Assembly: GCF_023078375.1 (NCBI RefSeq)
Contig: NZ_CP095554.1
Coordinates: forward strand, 3,000,001-3,064,000
Reading direction: 5' to 3'
DNA: 64,000 nt
Source: Roseomonas gilardii subsp. gilardii
GTDB lineage: Bacteria > Pseudomonadota > Alphaproteobacteria > Acetobacterales > Acetobacteraceae
The notes under the pieces are model-generated. The model was not told where the DNA came from. It worked only from the letters and a program-made list of their open reading frames with translations, and searched no databases. Position numbers and translations under genes: made by a program. This document shows positions 35,024 to 45,148 of the stretch, one piece after another; the stretch's first letter is position 1; each line of letters begins with the position of its first letter.

Positions 35024-35636
35024 ATCCCGGGATCACCCCCTGGACCCTGCATCTGCTGGGGCTGCTGATCGGGCTGCTGCTGGGCTCCATCCCCTTCGGC
35101 CTGATCCTGACCCGGGCCGCCGGGCTGGGCGATATCCGCAGCATCGGCTCCGGCAATATCGGCGCCACCAACGTGCTGCGCACGGGCAACAAGAAACTGG
35201 CCGCCGCGACGCTCTGCTGGATGCGCTGAAGGGCACGGCAGCGGTGCTGCTGGCCTCCGCCCTGCTCGGCCCCGGTGCCGCCCCGGCGGCGGCGCTGGGC
35301 GCGGTGCTGGGCCATTGCCATCCGCCCTGGCTCGGCTTCCGGGGGGGCAAGGGTGTCGCCACCTCGCTCGGCGTCTTCCTGGCCCTGTCGGTCTGGGTCT
35401 TCCTGGCGGCGGCGCTGGGCTGGCTATTGGTGGCGAAGATCACCCGCATCTCCTCCGCCGGGGCGCTGGGCGGCTTGGCCGTGGCGCTGCTGGCGGCCTG
35501 GGCGCTGGAGGTGCCCGCGGTGGCGGTCGCGGTGACGCTGATCGTGCTCTACGTCTATGTGCGGCACCACGCGAACATCCGCCGCCTGCTGGCCGGCACG
35601 GAGCCGCGTATCGGGCAAGGCAAGGAAAAGGCTTGA
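35020..35636 (+). CDS. plsY: PlsY, glycerol-3-phosphate acyltransferase (one frameshift)
   Basis: An inner-membrane acyltransferase of about 205 residues that transfers the acyl group from acyl-phosphate to glycerol-3-phosphate, starting phospholipid synthesis. Motifs are '[11 protein letters not shown]', '[20 protein letters not shown]' (frame 1) and, after the break, '[17 protein letters not shown]' and '[14 protein letters not shown]' (frame 3). One base is missing around 35209-35214, where 'AAATL' should run into '[13 protein letters not shown]'. All three active-site motifs are otherwise intact. It overlaps pyrC' (ATGA) and dprA (TTGA). Confidence 0.88.
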
Positions 35637-36792
35637 ACGAGGCGGAGGCCCTGGCCCGGCTGCGGCTGGCCCGCACCGAGGGGATCGGCACGGTGCGGTT
35701 CCGCCAGTTGCTGGAGACCTTCGGCAGCGGCAGCGCCGCGCTGGAGGCCCTGCCCCGCTGGCCGGCGCGGCGGGAAGGCGGGCGCTTCGAGCCCCCGCCC
35801 CCGATGCGGTCCGGCGGGAATACGATGCGGTGCGGGAGGCGGGCGGCCGTTTCCTGTACTGGCAGGAGGAAGGCTATCCCGAACTCCTGTTCCTGATCGG
35901 CGATCCCCCGGCGGTCCTGGCCGTGCTGGGCGATCCGGCGATCCTGGCGCTGCGGCAGGTGGCCATCGTCGGCGCGCGGAACGCCTCGGCCCCCGGGCGC
36001 CGCATCGCGGAGGAGATCGCGGCCACGCTGACCGCGGATGGGATCGTCGTCACCTCCGGCCTGGCGCGCGGGGTGGATACGGCCGCTCATGAGGGCGCCC
36101 TGCGCAAGGGGCGCACCGTGGCGGTCCTGCCCGGCGGTCTGGACATCGCCTACCCGCCCGAGAATGCGCGGCTTCAGGAGCGGATCGCGCTGGAAGGCGG
36201 CGCGCTGGTAGCCGAGCATCCGCTGGGCACGCAACCCTCCGCCCGGCATTTCCCGCGCCGCAACCGGATCGTCGCCGGGCTCAGCCTGGGCGTGGTGGTG
36301 GTGGAGGCCGCGATGAATTCCGGCACCCTCCTCACCGCCCGCCATGCCATCGAGGCCGGGCGCGAGGTCTTCGCCGTGCCGGGCAGCCCGCTCGACCCGC
36401 GCTGCCGGGGCTCCAACGACCTGCTGCGGCAGGGTGCGACCCTGTGCGAGCATGCCGGCGACGTGCTGGCGCACCTGCCGGAAGCGCCGCGCCCGGTGCT
36501 GCTGCGGGCCCCCACCGTGGTGCGGCAGACGGCCACCGGACCCGCCCCGAAGGCGGTAGATTCGGTATCAGAACCATCCGCCGATACCTCGGAACCCGGT
36601 TATCTCCTTGACCTGATTGGCTATTCTCCTGTGGCGGTTGACGAAATCCTGCGCCGCTGCCACCTCTCCCATTCCGATCTTCAGGGCCTGATCGCCGATC
36701 TCGAGATCTCGGGACGGATCGAGGTGCTGCCTGGAAACCGCATTGTCCGGTCCGCCGTTGCGGGTCGGGAGGACACCTCAGAGCGAAAATGA
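35633..36792 (+). CDS. dprA: DprA, DNA-processing protein (one frameshift)
   Basis: About 386 residues. DprA loads RecA onto incoming single-stranded DNA in natural transformation. An N-terminal helical part starting at TTG 35633 ('[19 protein letters not shown]', frame 2) joins the Rossmann-like core in frame 1: 'VAIVGARNASAPGRRIAEEIA', 'SGLARGVDTAAHEGAL', 'AVLPGGLDIAYPPEN', 'FPRRNRIVAGLSLGVVVVEA', followed by a C-terminal winged helix ('PVAVDEILRRCHLS'). One base is lost in the C runs 35792-35802. TTG follows AAGGAAAAG and overlaps the plsY stop. It overlaps topA by 4 bases. Confidence 0.88.
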
Positions 36793-39563
36793 CCGACGTC
36801 GTCGTCGTAGAATCCCCCGCCAAGGCCAAGACCATCAACAAGTATCTGGGTGGCGGCTACAAGGTCATCGCCTCCTTCGGCCATGTGCGCGACCTGCCCG
36901 CTAAGGACGGTTCCGTGCGGCCCGAGGAGGGCTTCGCCATGGACTGGGAGTCCGAGGAACGCGGTGAGCGGCAGCTGCGCGAGATCGCCTCGGCGCTGAA
37001 GGGGGCCAAGCGGCTCTTCCTCGCCACCGACCCGGATCGCGAGGGCGAGGCCATCTCCTGGCATGTGCGGGAGATGCTGGAGAAGAAGCGGCTGCTGAAG
37101 GGCCTCGAGGTCCACCGCATCACCTTCAACGAGATCACCAAGCGCGCCGTCCAGTACGCCATCGAGCATCCGCGCGACCTGGATACGCCGCTGATCGAGG
37201 CCTATCTCGCCCGGCGCGCGCTCGACTACCTCGTCGGCTTCACCCTCTCCCCCGTGCTCTGGCGCAAGCTACCGGGCAGCCGCTCGGCCGGGCGGGTGCA
37301 GTCCGTCGCGCTGCGCCTGATCTGCGAGCGCGAGGCGGAGATCGAGGTCTTCAAGCCGCGCGAATACTGGACGGTCGAGACGCGCTTCGCCACGCCGATC
37401 GGGGCGCAGTTCACCGCCCGGCTGACGCATCTCGACGGCAAGCGGCTGGAGCAGTTCGACCTGCCCGACGAGGCGGCCGCGAAGCGCGCCGTCGCCGCGA
37501 TCGAGGCCGGGGCCTTCTCCGTCGCCTCGGTGGAGAAGAAACGGGTCCGCCGCAACCCGCAGGCGCCCTTCACCACCTCGACCCTGCAGCAGGAGGCCTC
37601 GCGCAAGCTCGGCTTCGGCGCCCAGGCGACGATGCGCTTGGCGCAGCAGCTCTACGAGGGCGTGGAGATCGGCGGCGAGACGGTCGGCCTGATCACCTAT
37701 ATGCGAACCGACGGCGTGCAGATGTCGGCGGAGGCGATCCAGGCCATCCGCGGCCATGTCGGCGAGGAGTTCGGCCAGAACTACCTGCCGCCGCAGGCCC
37801 GCGAATACTCCTCCCGCGCCAAGAACGCCCAGGAGGCGCACGAGGCGATCCGCCCGACCGACGTGCACCGCACGCCGGGGCAGGTCGCGCGCTACCTGAA
37901 CCCGGACCAGCGTCGCCTCTATGATCTGGTCTGGAAGCGCGCCGTGGCCAGCCAGATGGCCTCGGCCGAGCTGGACCAGACCACGGTGGAGATCGCCGAG
38001 GGTACGGGCCGGACGAAGCTGCGCGCCACCGGCTCGGTGATCGCCTTCGACGGCTTCCTGAAGCTGTACCGGGAGGATGTGGACGACGCTCCCGCCTCCG
38101 CGCTCGGCGAGGAGGACGGCCGCGTGCTGCCGCCCATGGCGGAGAAGGACCCGCTGAAGCGCGGCGAGGTGACGCCGGAGCAGCATTTCACCCAGCCGCC
38201 GCCCCGCTATTCCGAGGCCTCGCTGGTGAAGAAGATGGAGGAGCTCGGCATCGGCCGCCCCTCCACCTATGCCTCCATCCTGCAGACGCTGCAGGACCGC
38301 AACTATGTGAAGCTGGAGAAGCGGCGCTTCCAGCCGGAGGATCGCGGGCGCCTCGTCACCGCCTTCCTGGTCGCTTTCTTCGAGCGCTATGTGGACACCG
38401 GCTTCACCGCCGCGCTGGAGGAGAAGCTCGACGACATCAGCGGCGGCCGCGCCGACTGGCGGGAGGTCATGGCCGAGTTCTGGGATGCATTCTCCAAGGC
38501 CGTGGATGCGACCAAGGACCTCAAGATCAGCGACGTGATCGACGCGCTGGATGAGGATCTGGGCCCGCACTTCTTTCCGCCCGCGGATGACGGCAAGGAC
38601 CCGCGCGAGTGCCCGAACTGCCATACCGGGCGGCTGGGGCTGCGGCTGGGGCGGACGGGCGCCTTCATCGGCTGCTCGAACTACCCGGAATGCCGCTACA
38701 CCCGCCCGCTGATCGCCCCCGGCGCCGAGGGCGACGAGGCGGCAGGCTTCTCGGACGGGGTGCGGGAACTGGGCACGAGCCCGGAAGGCGTGCCGGTCAC
38801 CATGCGGCGCGGGCCTTATGGAATCTATGTCCAGCTCGGCGAGCCGGGGGTGGATGCCAAGGGCAAGCCCACCAAGCCGCGCCGCGCCAGCCTGACCCGG
38901 GGCATGGACCCGGAAGGCGTGACGCTGGAGCGTGCCCTCGCCCTGCTGTCGATGCCACGCATCGTCGGGGTGCATCCCGAAACGGGCGAGGAGATCACCG
39001 CGCATCTCGGCCGCTTCGGCCCCTATCTGACCATGGGCACGCTGTCCAAGTCGCTCGACAAGGACGACGACGTGCTGACCATCGGGCTGAACCGTGCCGT
39101 CGCGCTGCTGGCCGAGGCCAAGCCGCGTTCCGTGGTGCTGGGCGAGCATCCGAAGGATGGCGCGCCCGTGGAGATCCGGCGCGGCCGCTTCGGCCCCTAT
39201 GCCCAGCACGGCCAGACCGTGGCCAGCCTGCCGCGCAATGTCCAGGCGGAGGATTTCACCCTGGAGCAGGCGGTGGCGCTGCTGGCCGAGAAGGGCAAGC
39301 AGCTCGCGCCCAAGGGAGCCAGGGGCAAGGCGAAGCCGGGCGCGAAGAAGGCGACCGCCAGGAAGGCTGCGGATAAGGCTGCGGATACAGCCCCGTCTGA
39401 CGGGGATGCCGCGCCGGCCAAACCCGCGAAGGCCAAGCCCGCCCGGGCCACCAAGGCGGCGGGCGAGACGGCCAAACCGGTGGCCCGCAAGGCGGCTGCC
39501 AAACCCGCGCTCCGCAAAACGGCCGCCAAGCCGGCGGCGCGCAAGACCACCGCCAAGGCCTGA
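36789..39563 (+). CDS. topA: DNA topoisomerase I
   Basis: A 924-residue type IA topoisomerase that relaxes negative supercoils. The Toprim domain lies at the N terminus ('VVVESPAKAKTI', acidic DPDREGE at 81-87); the catalytic Tyr304 is in 'GLITYMRTDGV'. One zinc-finger-like segment ('CPNCHTGRLGLRLG', 'FIGCSNYPECRYTRP') is followed by repeated topoisomerase C-terminal domains. The end is a long Lys/Ala-rich tail (about 845-924), a DNA-binding feature common in GC-rich bacteria. ATG overlaps the dprA stop (ATGA), so it is part of the pyrB to rnr gene chain. Confidence 0.97.
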   Translation: MTDVVVVESPAKAKTINKYLGGGYKVIASFGHVRDLPAKDGSVRPEEGFAMDWESEERGERQLREIASALKGAKRLFLATDPDREGEAISWHVREMLEKKRLLKGLEVHRITFNEITKRAVQYAIEHPRDLDTPLIEAYLARRALDYLVGFTLSPVLWRKLPGSRSAGRVQSVALRLICEREAEIEVFKPREYWTVETRFATPIGAQFTARLTHLDGKRLEQFDLPDEAAAKRAVAAIEAGAFSVASVEKKRVRRNPQAPFTTSTLQQEASRKLGFGAQATMRLAQQLYEGVEIGGETVGLITYMRTDGVQMSAEAIQAIRGHVGEEFGQNYLPPQAREYSSRAKNAQEAHEAIRPTDVHRTPGQVARYLNPDQRRLYDLVWKRAVASQMASAELDQTTVEIAEGTGRTKLRATGSVIAFDGFLKLYREDVDDAPASALGEEDGRVLPPMAEKDPLKRGEVTPEQHFTQPPPRYSEASLVKKMEELGIGRPSTYASILQTLQDRNYVKLEKRRFQPEDRGRLVTAFLVAFFERYVDTGFTAALEEKLDDISGGRADWREVMAEFWDAFSKAVDATKDLKISDVIDALDEDLGPHFFPPADDGKDPRECPNCHTGRLGLRLGRTGAFIGCSNYPECRYTRPLIAPGAEGDEAAGFSDGVRELGTSPEGVPVTMRRGPYGIYVQLGEPGVDAKGKPTKPRRASLTRGMDPEGVTLERALALLSMPRIVGVHPETGEEITAHLGRFGPYLTMGTLSKSLDKDDDVLTIGLNRAVALLAEAKPRSVVLGEHPKDGAPVEIRRGRFGPYAQHGQTVASLPRNVQAEDFTLEQAVALLAEKGKQLAPKGARGKAKPGAKKATARKAADKAADTAPSDGDAAPAKPAKAKPARATKAAGETAKPVARKAAAKPALRKTAAKPAARKTTAKA

Positions 39564-39638
39564 GTGGGGACGCCGCCGCGATGATACGCCGCATCGCTGG
39601 CGGTCCCGGCCGGGGCCTCCGGGTGAAGGTCCGCGAGG

Positions 39639-41852
39639 GTGCCGGCCCCCAGGCCAGCGCCCGCCGCCGCGCCGCGGCCCGGCCCGAAGCTCCGGCCAGC
39701 CTGCCGACGCGGAGAGGAATTGCGTGCCTTCCTGCGCGCCTCCGGCGGCACGGTGGGCAAGAGCCAGATCGTGCGGCATTTCGGCCTGGGCGTGGAACAC
39801 CGCCCGGCGCTGCGTGCGCTGCTGAAGGAGCTGAAGACCGAAGGCGGCGCCGCGCCGTCCGGCCGGCGTTCCTTCCGCCATGCGGCCAACCTGCCGGAAA
39901 CCGCGATCGTCGAAGTCTTCGGCACCGATCCGGATGGCGATCCCCTCGCCCGCCCGGTGAACTGGGAAGGCGGGCGCCCACCGCTGATCTACATGCGCCC
40001 CGAGCCCAGGGGGCAGCCCGCCCTGGCGCCGGGGGAGCGGGTGCTGGCGCGGCTGAAGCCGGCGGGGCGCGAGAAGTACGAGGGCCGCACCATCCGCCGC
40101 TTGGCGGAACAGGGCTCCTCCCGCGTGCTGGGCATGTTCGAGAAGGGCTTGGTCCGCCCCGTGGACCGGCGCATCCGGGCCGATTGGCGCGTGCCGCCCG
40201 GCGAGGAAGGTGGGGCGGAGGATGGCGACCTGGTCCTGGCGGAACCCCTGCCCGGCCACGGACTCGGCCTGCGCCCCGTGCGGGTGCTGGAGCGGCTGGG
40301 GAAGATGGGCGAGCCACGCTCGGTCTCGCTGATCTGCATCCATGCCCATGGCATCCCCGACACCTTCGACGGCGAGGCGCTGCGCCAGGCCGAGCGTGCC
40401 CGTGGTGTCGGGCCGGAGGGGCGCGAGGACCTGCGCGACCTGCCGCTGGTCACCATCGACGGCGAGGATGCGCGGGATTTCGACGATGCCGTGCATGCCG
40501 AACGCGATGGCGAGGGCTGGCAGGTGACGGTCGCCATCGCCGATGTGGCGCATTACGTCCGCCCCGGCTCCCCGCTGGACCGGGAGGCGCGGCGGCGCGG
40601 CAACAGCGTCTATTTCCCCGACCGGGTGGTGCCGATGCTGCCGGAGGCGCTCAGCAACGGCTGGTGCTCGCTGCGGCCGGACGAGGATCGCGGCTGCCTC
40701 TTCGTGCGGATGCGCTTCGATGCGGAGGGGCGGAAGCAGTCGCACCGCTTCGGGCGCTGCATCATGCGCTCCACTGCCCGGCTGACCTATGAGGCAGTGC
40801 AATCGGCGCAGGAGGCCGGCGAGGCGCGGTTCGCGGATCTGTACGGTGCCTATCGCGCCCTGCTCGGCGCGCGGGAAAAGCGCGGTACGCTGGATCTCGA
40901 CCTGCCGGAACGGAAGGTGGAGCTGAGCCCGGAAGGCAAGGTCCTCGCCGTGCGGCCACGGGAGCGACTCGATAGCCACCGGCTGATCGAGGAGTTCATG
41001 GTCGCCGCCAATGTCTGCGCGGCGGAGGAGCTGGGGCGCCTGCACCAGCCCTGCATGTACCGCATCCATGATCGCCCCTCGGATGCGAAGCTGGAAGGGC
41101 TGCGGCAGTTCCTGGAGACGTTCGGCCTGTCCCTGCCACCCGGCACCGAGTTGCGCCCGCGCGACTTCGCGCAACTCCTGGAACAGGTGAAGGACCGCCC
41201 GGAGGAGCGGCTCGTGCACGAGACGGTGCTGCGCGCCCAGTCCCAGGCCGAATACGCGCCGGACAATATCGGTCATTTCGGCCTCGCGCTGCGCCGCTAT
41301 GCGCATTTCACGAGTCCGATCCGCCGTTATGCGGACCTTCTGGTCCATCGCGCCCTGATCGCCGGTTTACGCCTCGGTCCGGATGGCCTGACTAGCGAGG
41401 AAGCGCAGGGGTTTACCGAGATCGGTGAAGACATCACGCGAACCGAGCGCCGCGCCGCGCAGGCGGAGCGCGACGCGGTGGACCGCTATCTCACCGCCTA
41501 TATGGCGGACCATGTCGGTGCTAGCTTCGCGGCACGGGTTTCCGGGGTGACACGCTTCGGTCTCTTCGTCACGCTGGACACCAATGGCGCGAGTGGAATT
41601 GTTCCGGTTCGCGTCTTGCCGGATGACCGATGGGAGCACGAGGAAGGCGCGCAGCGCTTGGTGGGCCGTCATACGGGCCTCGCCTTCTCGTTGGGACAGC
41701 CGGTCGAGGTCCGCTTGGCCGAAGCCATGCCCCTGACCGGCAGCCTGACATTCGATATCCTGCAAAGCGACCCACGCGCGGGGCGCAAGGCGGGCGGAAG
41801 GCGTCCTGCCAGCGGAAAGACCCGTTCCGCCGCATCCTCGCGGCGGCGCTGA
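39639..41852 (+). CDS. rnr: ribonuclease R
   Basis: A 737-residue 3'-5' exoribonuclease of the RNB family that degrades structured RNA. Order: N-terminal winged helix ('GKSQIVRHFGLGVEHRPALRALL'), cold-shock domains, RNB domain with the metal site 'DGEDARDFDDAVH', 'HFTSPIRRYADLLVHRAL', then an S1 domain ('FAARVSGVTRFGLFVTLD') and a basic tail. The first in-frame start is GTG 39639 with only a weak GAGG before it. The Pro/Ala-rich N-terminal 20 residues are unusual, so the real start may lie upstream in another frame (ATG at 39581) with a small indel. Confidence 0.93.
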   Translation: MPAPRPAPAAAPRPGPKLRPACRRGEELRAFLRASGGTVGKSQIVRHFGLGVEHRPALRALLKELKTEGGAAPSGRRSFRHAANLPETAIVEVFGTDPDGDPLARPVNWEGGRPPLIYMRPEPRGQPALAPGERVLARLKPAGREKYEGRTIRRLAEQGSSRVLGMFEKGLVRPVDRRIRADWRVPPGEEGGAEDGDLVLAEPLPGHGLGLRPVRVLERLGKMGEPRSVSLICIHAHGIPDTFDGEALRQAERARGVGPEGREDLRDLPLVTIDGEDARDFDDAVHAERDGEGWQVTVAIADVAHYVRPGSPLDREARRRGNSVYFPDRVVPMLPEALSNGWCSLRPDEDRGCLFVRMRFDAEGRKQSHRFGRCIMRSTARLTYEAVQSAQEAGEARFADLYGAYRALLGAREKRGTLDLDLPERKVELSPEGKVLAVRPRERLDSHRLIEEFMVAANVCAAEELGRLHQPCMYRIHDRPSDAKLEGLRQFLETFGLSLPPGTELRPRDFAQLLEQVKDRPEERLVHETVLRAQSQAEYAPDNIGHFGLALRRYAHFTSPIRRYADLLVHRALIAGLRLGPDGLTSEEAQGFTEIGEDITRTERRAAQAERDAVDRYLTAYMADHVGASFAARVSGVTRFGLFVTLDTNGASGIVPVRVLPDDRWEHEEGAQRLVGRHTGLAFSLGQPVEVRLAEAMPLTGSLTFDILQSDPRAGRKAGGRRPASGKTRSAASSRRR

Positions 41853-43329
41853 TCCTCCTTGTCCCGGCGCTGCTCCTGGGCTCTGTCCCGGCACGCGCGC
41901 AGAGCTTCCCGGCGCCGCTGATCGAGAGCACGCTCCAGGCCGGCTTCGAGGCGATCGCCGAGCGGCATCTCGACCCCGTGACGCCGCCCGACCTCGCCCT
42001 CTGGGCCCTGCGCGGGCTGACGGCCATCGAACCGGGCTTCGACGTGGAGTCGCGCGATGGCGTGCTGCGCGTCTCGCTGCTGGGGCGGAGCCTGGCGCAG
42101 CGCGCCATACCGGGCACGCTGGCCGAGGCCGCCACCGTGCTGTCCTGGCTCTATGGCGCGGCCTGGGGGGTCTCCCCCACCCTGCGGCGGGCCGGCGCGG
42201 ATGCGGTGCTGCAAGCCAGTTTCGATGAGGTGTTCAACCACCTCGATCCCTATAGCCGCTATGTTTCCCCCGCCACCGCCGACAGCGACCGCGACCGCCG
42301 CATGGGCACTGCCGGGCTGGGCCTCCAGGTCGAGGGCGGGCCGCGTGGCGCCACAGTGCTGGCCGTGATGCCCGACAGCCCCGCCGAGGCGGCCGGGCTG
42401 CAGACAGGGGACGTGCTGCTGAGCCTGAACGGCATCTCGCTGGCCCGGCAGACGCCGGAGCGGCTGGCGGCGCTGCTGGAAGGCCCCCTGGGCTCGCGCG
42501 CGCGCCTGCGCATTCAGCGCGGCCGCAGCCACCGCAACATCGTGCTCCGGCGAGAGGTCGTGCCACCGCAGACCGTCCGCACCGCGCGGCAGGGCGATGC
42601 GCTGGTGCTGCGGATCACCGCCTTCTCCTCCGACACGGCGGACCAGCTTGGCGAGGCGCTGCTGATGGCCTTCGACCATCCCACGGCCCCGGCACCGCGG
42701 AGCCTGATCCTGGACCTGCGCGGCAACCGGGGCGGCTTCCTGCGCGAGGCGATCCGGGTGGTGGACAACATCCTGCCCAGCGGCATCGTCGCCCGCACCG
42801 ATGGACGGCATCCGGATGCGCGCCGCGTCTGGCACGCGGCGGGGATGGATCTCACCCAGGGGCGGCCGATCGCCATCCTGGTCGATGGCCGCACCGCCTC
42901 CTCGGCGGAGATCGTGACGGCGGCGCTGTCCGACAACGGCAGGGCGGCGGTGGTGGGCAGCGCCACGATGGGCAAGGGGTTGATCCAGATCCTGGTGCCG
43001 CTGCCGAACGAGGGCGAGCTCTCGCTCTCCTGGTCCCGCATCCTGGCCCCGGATGGCTGGCCCCTGCAGTCGCTGGGCGTGCTGCCCTCCCTCTGCACCA
43101 GCCTCGGGGCGGACAGCACCGCCCGGAGCCTGGAGCGGCTGGCCCAGGGGGATGCCCCCATGGGCGCCGTGCTGCGGCGGCAGCGGCAGGCACGGGTGCC
43201 GGTGCTGCCCAGCGAGATCACGGCCCTCCGGGGTGCCTGCCCCCCGCCGAGGGCCGGGACGGCGATCTCCAGGCAGCGGTCACGCTGCTGTCGAATCCGG
43301 AAGCCTACCGCGCCGCCACAGCGAAGTGA
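41630..43329 (+). CDS. S41-family C-terminal processing-type protease (start uncertain, one frameshift)
   Basis: A periplasmic protease of the CtpA/S41 family. A signal-peptide-like segment ('RRILAAALILLVPALLLGSVPARAQ', coded at about 41828-41905) precedes an N-terminal helical region, a PDZ domain ('LGLQVEGGPRGATVLAVMPDSPAEAAGL'-type core) and the peptidase domain with the Ser/Lys dyad: Ser in 'GRTASSAEIVTAAL', Lys in 'SATMGKGLIQ'. The only start codon in this frame is ATG 41630, 220 bases inside rnr, implying an indel or an unusual start near 41810. Near the end a base is missing in the C6 run 43240-43245: after 'GAC' the frame should read 'EGRDGDLQAAVTLLSNPEAY' and stop at 43329. Confidence 0.8.
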
Positions 43330-43482
43330 CGGCGCGGCCGCGAGGGAGCGCCCGGCATGGGTGCCATCCGGCCGGTGAGGGTTGTTTCCGCGAGAGAAAG
43401 CTTGACGCGGCGGGCGCGGTGACTAGGTTGCGCCGTTCAACGGCCGGGGCTCAGTGCGCAGGCCTGTTTACGGAATCAGACC

Positions 43483-43650
43483 ATGGCCAAGTCCAACACG
43501 ATCCAGATCAAGCTCCTCAGCACCGCCGAGACCGGCTACTTCTACGTCACGAAGAAGAACACCCGGAATGCCCAGGGCAAGCTGGAGCTGAAGAAGTACG
43601 ACCCGGTGGCGCGCAAGCACGTCGTCTTCCGCGAAGCCAAGATCAAGTAA
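43483..43650 (+). CDS. rpmG: 50S ribosomal protein L33
   Basis: A 55-residue ribosomal protein, '[21 protein letters not shown]' to '[10 protein letters not shown]', full length. This is the Cys-free (C-minus) form, without the four zinc-binding cysteines. A ribosome-binding site is not obvious (ACGGAATCAGACC before ATG). It is followed by two hairpins and faces pleD, a neighbourhood kept in many alphaproteobacteria. Confidence 0.97.
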   Translation: MAKSNTIQIKLLSTAETGYFYVTKKNTRNAQGKLELKKYDPVARKHVVFREAKIK

Positions 43651-43657
43651 TCGCGGC

Positions 43658-43680
43658 GCGCCCCGGCCCATCCGGGGCGC
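43658..43680 (+). terminator. 9-bp hairpin after rpmG
   Basis: GCGCCCCGG pairs with CCGGGGCGC around CCCAT, 7 bases after the rpmG stop. No T run; probably works with the second hairpin at 43720. Confidence 0.6.
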
Positions 43681-43719
43681 CACCCTTCCTGCTCCGGCAT
43701 GACCGGAGCGCGATGACAG

Positions 43720-43755
43720 AAGCCCGACCGGAACCCGGCCGGGCTTTCGCTTTTG
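43720..43755 (+). terminator. intrinsic terminator downstream of rpmG
   Basis: AAGCCCG-A-CCGG pairs with CCGG-C-CGGGCTT around AAC (one A/C mismatch), then TTCGCTTTTG. It is the best terminator of the rpmG transcript. Confidence 0.7.
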
Positions 43756-43783
43756 TGGGCGTTCGTTCGGCCGGGCGGCTTGC

Positions 43784-45148
43784 TCAGGCCGCCGCGCCGG
43801 TTCCGCTGCGCGCGATTTCGAGCCGGTTCCGCCCGGCGGCCTTGGCGCGGTAGAGCGCGCCATCCGCCGAGGCCAGGAGGTCGTCCAGCAGGACGCCGTC
43901 CCCACCGCTGGCGCCGCCGATGCTGATGGTCACCCGGACCGGGCCGGAAGGCAGCCAGACGGGCTCCTCTCCCACCGCCAGGCGCAGGCGTTCCGCCACA
44001 TTCGCCACATCAGCGGGGGAGCGGCTGGCCATGATGACCAGGAATTCCTCGCCGCCATAGCGGGCCACGATATCGGAGGAGCGCAGGTTGGCCCGCAGGC
44101 GCTGCGCGACCTCGCGCAGCACCACATCGCCGCCGGCATGGCCGAAGGTGTCGTTCACGCGCTTGAAGTGATCCACATCCATCAGCAGCACCGAGGCACC
44201 GCCGGAACGCAGCATCGCCTCCAGATGGCGGGAGGCGTAGAGCCTGTTGCGCAGGCCGGTCAGGCTGTCGGTGACCGCCGCCTCCAGCGTGCGCTGGAGA
44301 TCCTCGCGCAGCCGGTCCTGATAGAGCTTGCGCCGGATCTGGTTGCGCGCCCGCGCCCGCATCTCGTTGCGGTCCACCGGGCGCAGTACATGGTCGTTGG
44401 CGCCGAGGTCGAAGCCGCGGAGCACGAGCTGCCGCTGCGCCGGATCGGCGACCAGCAGCACCGGCAGGTCGCGCGTGCCGGACTGCGCCCGGAGCCGGGA
44501 GGCGAAGCGCAGACCGTCGCCGGCATCGAAGGAGAGGCTCAGCACGGCCAGCTCGAACTCGCCCGACATCAGCGCGTTCCAGGCCGCGCCATGGTCGGTA
44601 GCCACGAAGCAGACCACGCCATCCTCGGCCAGCGCCTCCTCCAGGAAGCGCGATTCCTCGCGGTCCTCGGTGATGACGATGGCGCGCGTGCCGATCATGC
44701 TGTTCAGCGCGCGCAGCCCGCCGGTCATGCCCAGGTCGCCGGTGCTCTCGGAGCGGATGTGGAAGGCGTCCAGGACCTGCTTGGTGCGCAGCAGGGCACG
44801 CAGCCGCGCGAAGAGCATGGCGTGATCGACCGGCTTGGACAGGAAGTCGTCCGCGCCCGCTTCCAGGCCGCGGATGCGCTCGCTCTGATCCGTCAGGGCG
44901 GTGATCATGACCACGGGGATATGGCCGGTCTGCTTCTGCGCCTTCAGGCGGCGGCAGACCTCGTAGCCATCCATCCCCGGCATCATCACGTCCAGCAGGA
45001 TGACGTCGGGCGCCCATTCCTCGGCCAGGCGGATGGCCGCCGGGCCGGAGCTGGCAGAGGCGACCTCGTAGTATTCGGCCCGGAGGCGGGCTTCCAGCAG
45101 GTGGATGTTCGTCGCGATGTCATCCACCACCAGGATGCGGGCGCTCAC
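43784..45148 (-). CDS. pleD: PleD, response regulator diguanylate cyclase (REC-REC-GGDEF)
   Basis: A 454-residue c-di-GMP synthase. REC1 (about 1-120) has the acidic pocket Asp9-Asp10, phospho-acceptor Asp53 in 'VILLDVMMPG' and Lys105 in 'LSKPVD'. REC2 (about 150-270) lacks the acceptor Asp ('AVLSLSFDAGDG') and serves as a dimerisation adaptor, as in Caulobacter PleD. The GGDEF domain has active site 'GGEEF' (365-369) and an inhibitory RSSD I-site (356-359), so product inhibition is expected. PleD controls the motile-to-sessile switch. No divK is next to it here. Convergent with rpmG. Confidence 0.93.
   Translation of the reverse strand: MSARILVVDDIATNIHLLEARLRAEYYEVASASSGPAAIRLAEEWAPDVILLDVMMPGMDGYEVCRRLKAQKQTGHIPVVMITALTDQSERIRGLEAGADDFLSKPVDHAMLFARLRALLRTKQVLDAFHIRSESTGDLGMTGGLRALNSMIGTRAIVITEDREESRFLEEALAEDGVVCFVATDHGAAWNALMSGEFELAVLSLSFDAGDGLRFASRLRAQSGTRDLPVLLVADPAQRQLVLRGFDLGANDHVLRPVDRNEMRARARNQIRRKLYQDRLREDLQRTLEAAVTDSLTGLRNRLYASRHLEAMLRSGGASVLLMDVDHFKRVNDTFGHAGGDVVLREVAQRLRANLRSSDIVARYGGEEFLVIMASRSPADVANVAERLRLAVGEEPVWLPSGPVRVTISIGGASGGDGVLLDDLLASADGALYRAKAAGRNRLEIARSGTGAAA

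Noticed and set aside
37269-41348. A very long open frame (1,359 codons) on the minus strand across topA and rnr
   Set aside because: It is antisense to two unmistakable genes and encodes His/Gln/Leu/Arg-rich sequence typical of the complement of GC-rich coding DNA.
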